Positions 62,951-64,000 of a stretch of 64,000 nucleotides of DNA are shown here, piece after piece. The stretch is taken from the NCBI RefSeq assembly GCF_040676675.1, contig NZ_JBFAPK010000010.1, forward strand, positions 1 to 64,000. Reading direction: 5' to 3'. The position numbers and the translations under genes were made by a program. Each line of letters starts with the position of its first letter. The first letter of the stretch is position 1. Origin of the DNA: JBFAPK01 sp040676675 (GTDB taxonomy: Bacteria; Actinomycetota; Actinomycetes; Mycobacteriales; Micromonosporaceae). The notes beneath the pieces were generated by a model, which saw only the letters and a list, made by a program, of their open reading frames with translations, searched no databases and was not told the origin of the DNA.

Positions 62951-64000
62951 CAGGACCCCAACTTCACTGGTACGTGATGGAACAGGGACTCGTCGCCGGT
63001 CCGCGGCCGGGCGGCGCGCCAGGGCGACGCGAACCGGTACCCGATCAGCCGCGCCCGCCGACCGGGCAGCGGCGCGAGCGACTCGTAGCCGATCCGCACC
63101 CGCCGCCAGACGTCCTCGCGCTCGCTTCCCGTGGAGCGCGCGACCACGCGGGACATGTGGCTGTCGATGGCGTCGGCGGCCCAGGCGGAGTGCCCGGTCG
63201 AGACGTTGTCGATGGTGTTGTGGATGTCGACGAACTGCGTGCTGAAGCCGTAGTGCTTGAGGAACCTGCGGGCCGTGCGGTAGCTGCCGCCGACGCCGGA
63301 GAGCTCCATGGCCAGGTTCATGCCGAGGATCTCCGGCAGGAACGTCAGCGGCAGCTTGCCGAGGCAGAGCCAGTACACGGGCCGGCGGAAGGAGGCGTCC
63401 TCGAAGCGGGGGTCGTACGCGAACTCGCGGCTGCCGGTCGGCGCCAGCTCGATCCCCATGTCCCGCAGCACGTCCCGGTAGATCTTCGGGTGGTTCAGCG
63501 GTACCTGGCCGTTGCCCAGCTCGTCCCAGTAGGTCTCGAAGAGCGGGGCGCCGACCTGCGACGAGGCGAGACTCAGCTCGGTGAAGCCCTGCAACCAGGC
63601 GCCGTCGATCAGCGTGAGCGGCGCGAGTTGCAGCGTGGAGTCGACGATCTCCTCGCGGCTGGGCAGCCGGTCCGGGTCGTCGTCCGCGAACTCGGCGCCG
63701 TGCCGGTCGTGCTGGTCCAGCAGCCACGGGCGCAGCCCCTCGCTGGGCCAGCGCGGCGGCAGCGAGCGGTCCGAGCGGTCCAGCGACAGCTCGGCCTGGG
63801 CCAGCCACTTCCGCACGTACCGGATCGCGAACCCGCGGGTCCGCGGGGCGAGCGCCCGCCCCTGCAGCACGAAGTACGCCTCGCGGACGCTCTCCGGCTC
63901 CACGCCCTCGGCGCTCGCCGCGTCGGCGGGCGGCGTACCCCCCTCGGGCGGGTCGATGCGCGGACCCCCGAGCGTCCCGGCTCCCCGCGCCGCCGCACCG
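62950..64000 (-). CDS. Haem-oxygenase-like diiron oxidase (HDO), start uncertain or outside window
   Basis: The protein has the HDO pattern: ETYWDELGNG and NHPKIYRDVL, then EILGMNLAMELSGVGG, then HYGFSTQFVDIHNTIDNVSTGHSAWA, providing Glu, His and Asp metal ligands. HDO enzymes (UndA, BesC, SznF central domain) use O2 for C-C cleavage, N-oxygenation or decarboxylation of amino-acid-like substrates. The GTG at 63903 is a possible start, but the frame has no stop up to the window edge, so the gene may begin further right. It is coupled to the carbamoyltransferase by a one-base overlap. Confidence 0.8.
   Translation of the reverse strand, partial: GAAARGAGTLGGPRIDPPEGGTPPADAASAEGVEPESVREAYFVLQGRALAPRTRGFAIRYVRKWLAQAELSLDRSDRSLPPRWPSEGLRPWLLDQHDRHGAEFADDDPDRLPSREEIVDSTLQLAPLTLIDGAWLQGFTELSLASSQVGAPLFETYWDELGNGQVPLNHPKIYRDVLRDMGIELAPTGSREFAYDPRFEDASFRRPVYWLCLGKLPLTFLPEILGMNLAMELSGVGGSYRTARRFLKHYGFSTQFVDIHNTIDNVSTGHSAWAADAIDSHMSRVVARSTGSEREDVWRRVRIGYESLAPLPGRRARLIGYRFASPWRAARPRTGDESLFHHVPVKLGS

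Noticed and set aside
59588..62977. Plus-strand frame of 1129 codons opposite the aminotransferase and carbamoyltransferase
   Set aside because: It spans two well-identified minus-strand genes and their spacer and has no domain.

Overview
The window is high-GC actinobacterial DNA, most likely from a Micromonosporaceae member (Micromonospora or a close relative). The grounds are strong third-position GC, frequent GTG starts, a mycothiol-dependent enzyme, OpcA and WhiA, an actinobacterial VLRF1-type release factor, and the conserved order uvrA, uvrC, rapZ, yvcK, whiA, gap, pgk, tpiA, secG followed by pentose-phosphate genes, ctaB/ctaA and suf. The genus is inferred, not proven. No rRNA, tRNA, CRISPR array or intact insertion sequence was seen.

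Region 1 (1-6.6 kb) holds a truncated solute-binding lipoprotein, a stand-alone RNA ligase, an FAD monooxygenase, a metallo-beta-lactamase hydrolase coupled to a mycothiol-dependent isomerase, and rsgA. Region 2 (6.8-17.6 kb) holds nucleotide excision repair (uvrA, uvrC) around a Rieske lipoprotein, a divergent SDR/TetR pair with two palindromic operators, and rapZ-yvcK-whiA. Region 3 (17.8-31.2 kb) is central carbon metabolism: gap-pgk-tpiA-secG on the plus strand, then tkt, tal, pgi, zwf, a 63-residue unknown ORF, opcA and pgl as one tightly coupled minus-strand series, then ctaB. Region 4 (31.4-40.5 kb) holds an ATP-grasp pair, ctaA, and a SufR-like regulator leading the suf iron-sulfur operon (sufB, sufD, Rieske ferredoxin, sufC, sufS, sufU, sufT). 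Region 5 (40.6-53.1 kb) holds a secreted penicillin-acylase-type enzyme, the VLRF1 peptidyl-tRNA hydrolase, a zinc metallopeptidase, an ABC-F ATPase behind an attenuator-like leader, a small HTH protein, an enoyl-CoA hydratase, an ABC exporter and mug.

Region 6 (53.2-64 kb) is accessory. A membrane protein ending in a Gly/Cys-rich tail is translationally coupled to a DUF692 (multinuclear iron oxidase, MbnB-like) enzyme and a small partner protein. The right edge carries a formyltransferase, a LysE-type exporter, a class III aminotransferase, a 54-residue SxtJ-like peptide, a NodU/TobZ-type carbamoyltransferase and a haem-oxygenase-like diiron enzyme; together they look like part of an uncharacterised biosynthetic cluster running off the window.

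The points most worth following are the DUF692/Cys-tail triad, the right-edge cluster, the ABC-F leader (leaderless 9-codon uORF plus terminator), and a family of about 58-64 bp palindromic elements found three times directly at gene ends, where they supply stop codons and probably terminate transcription.
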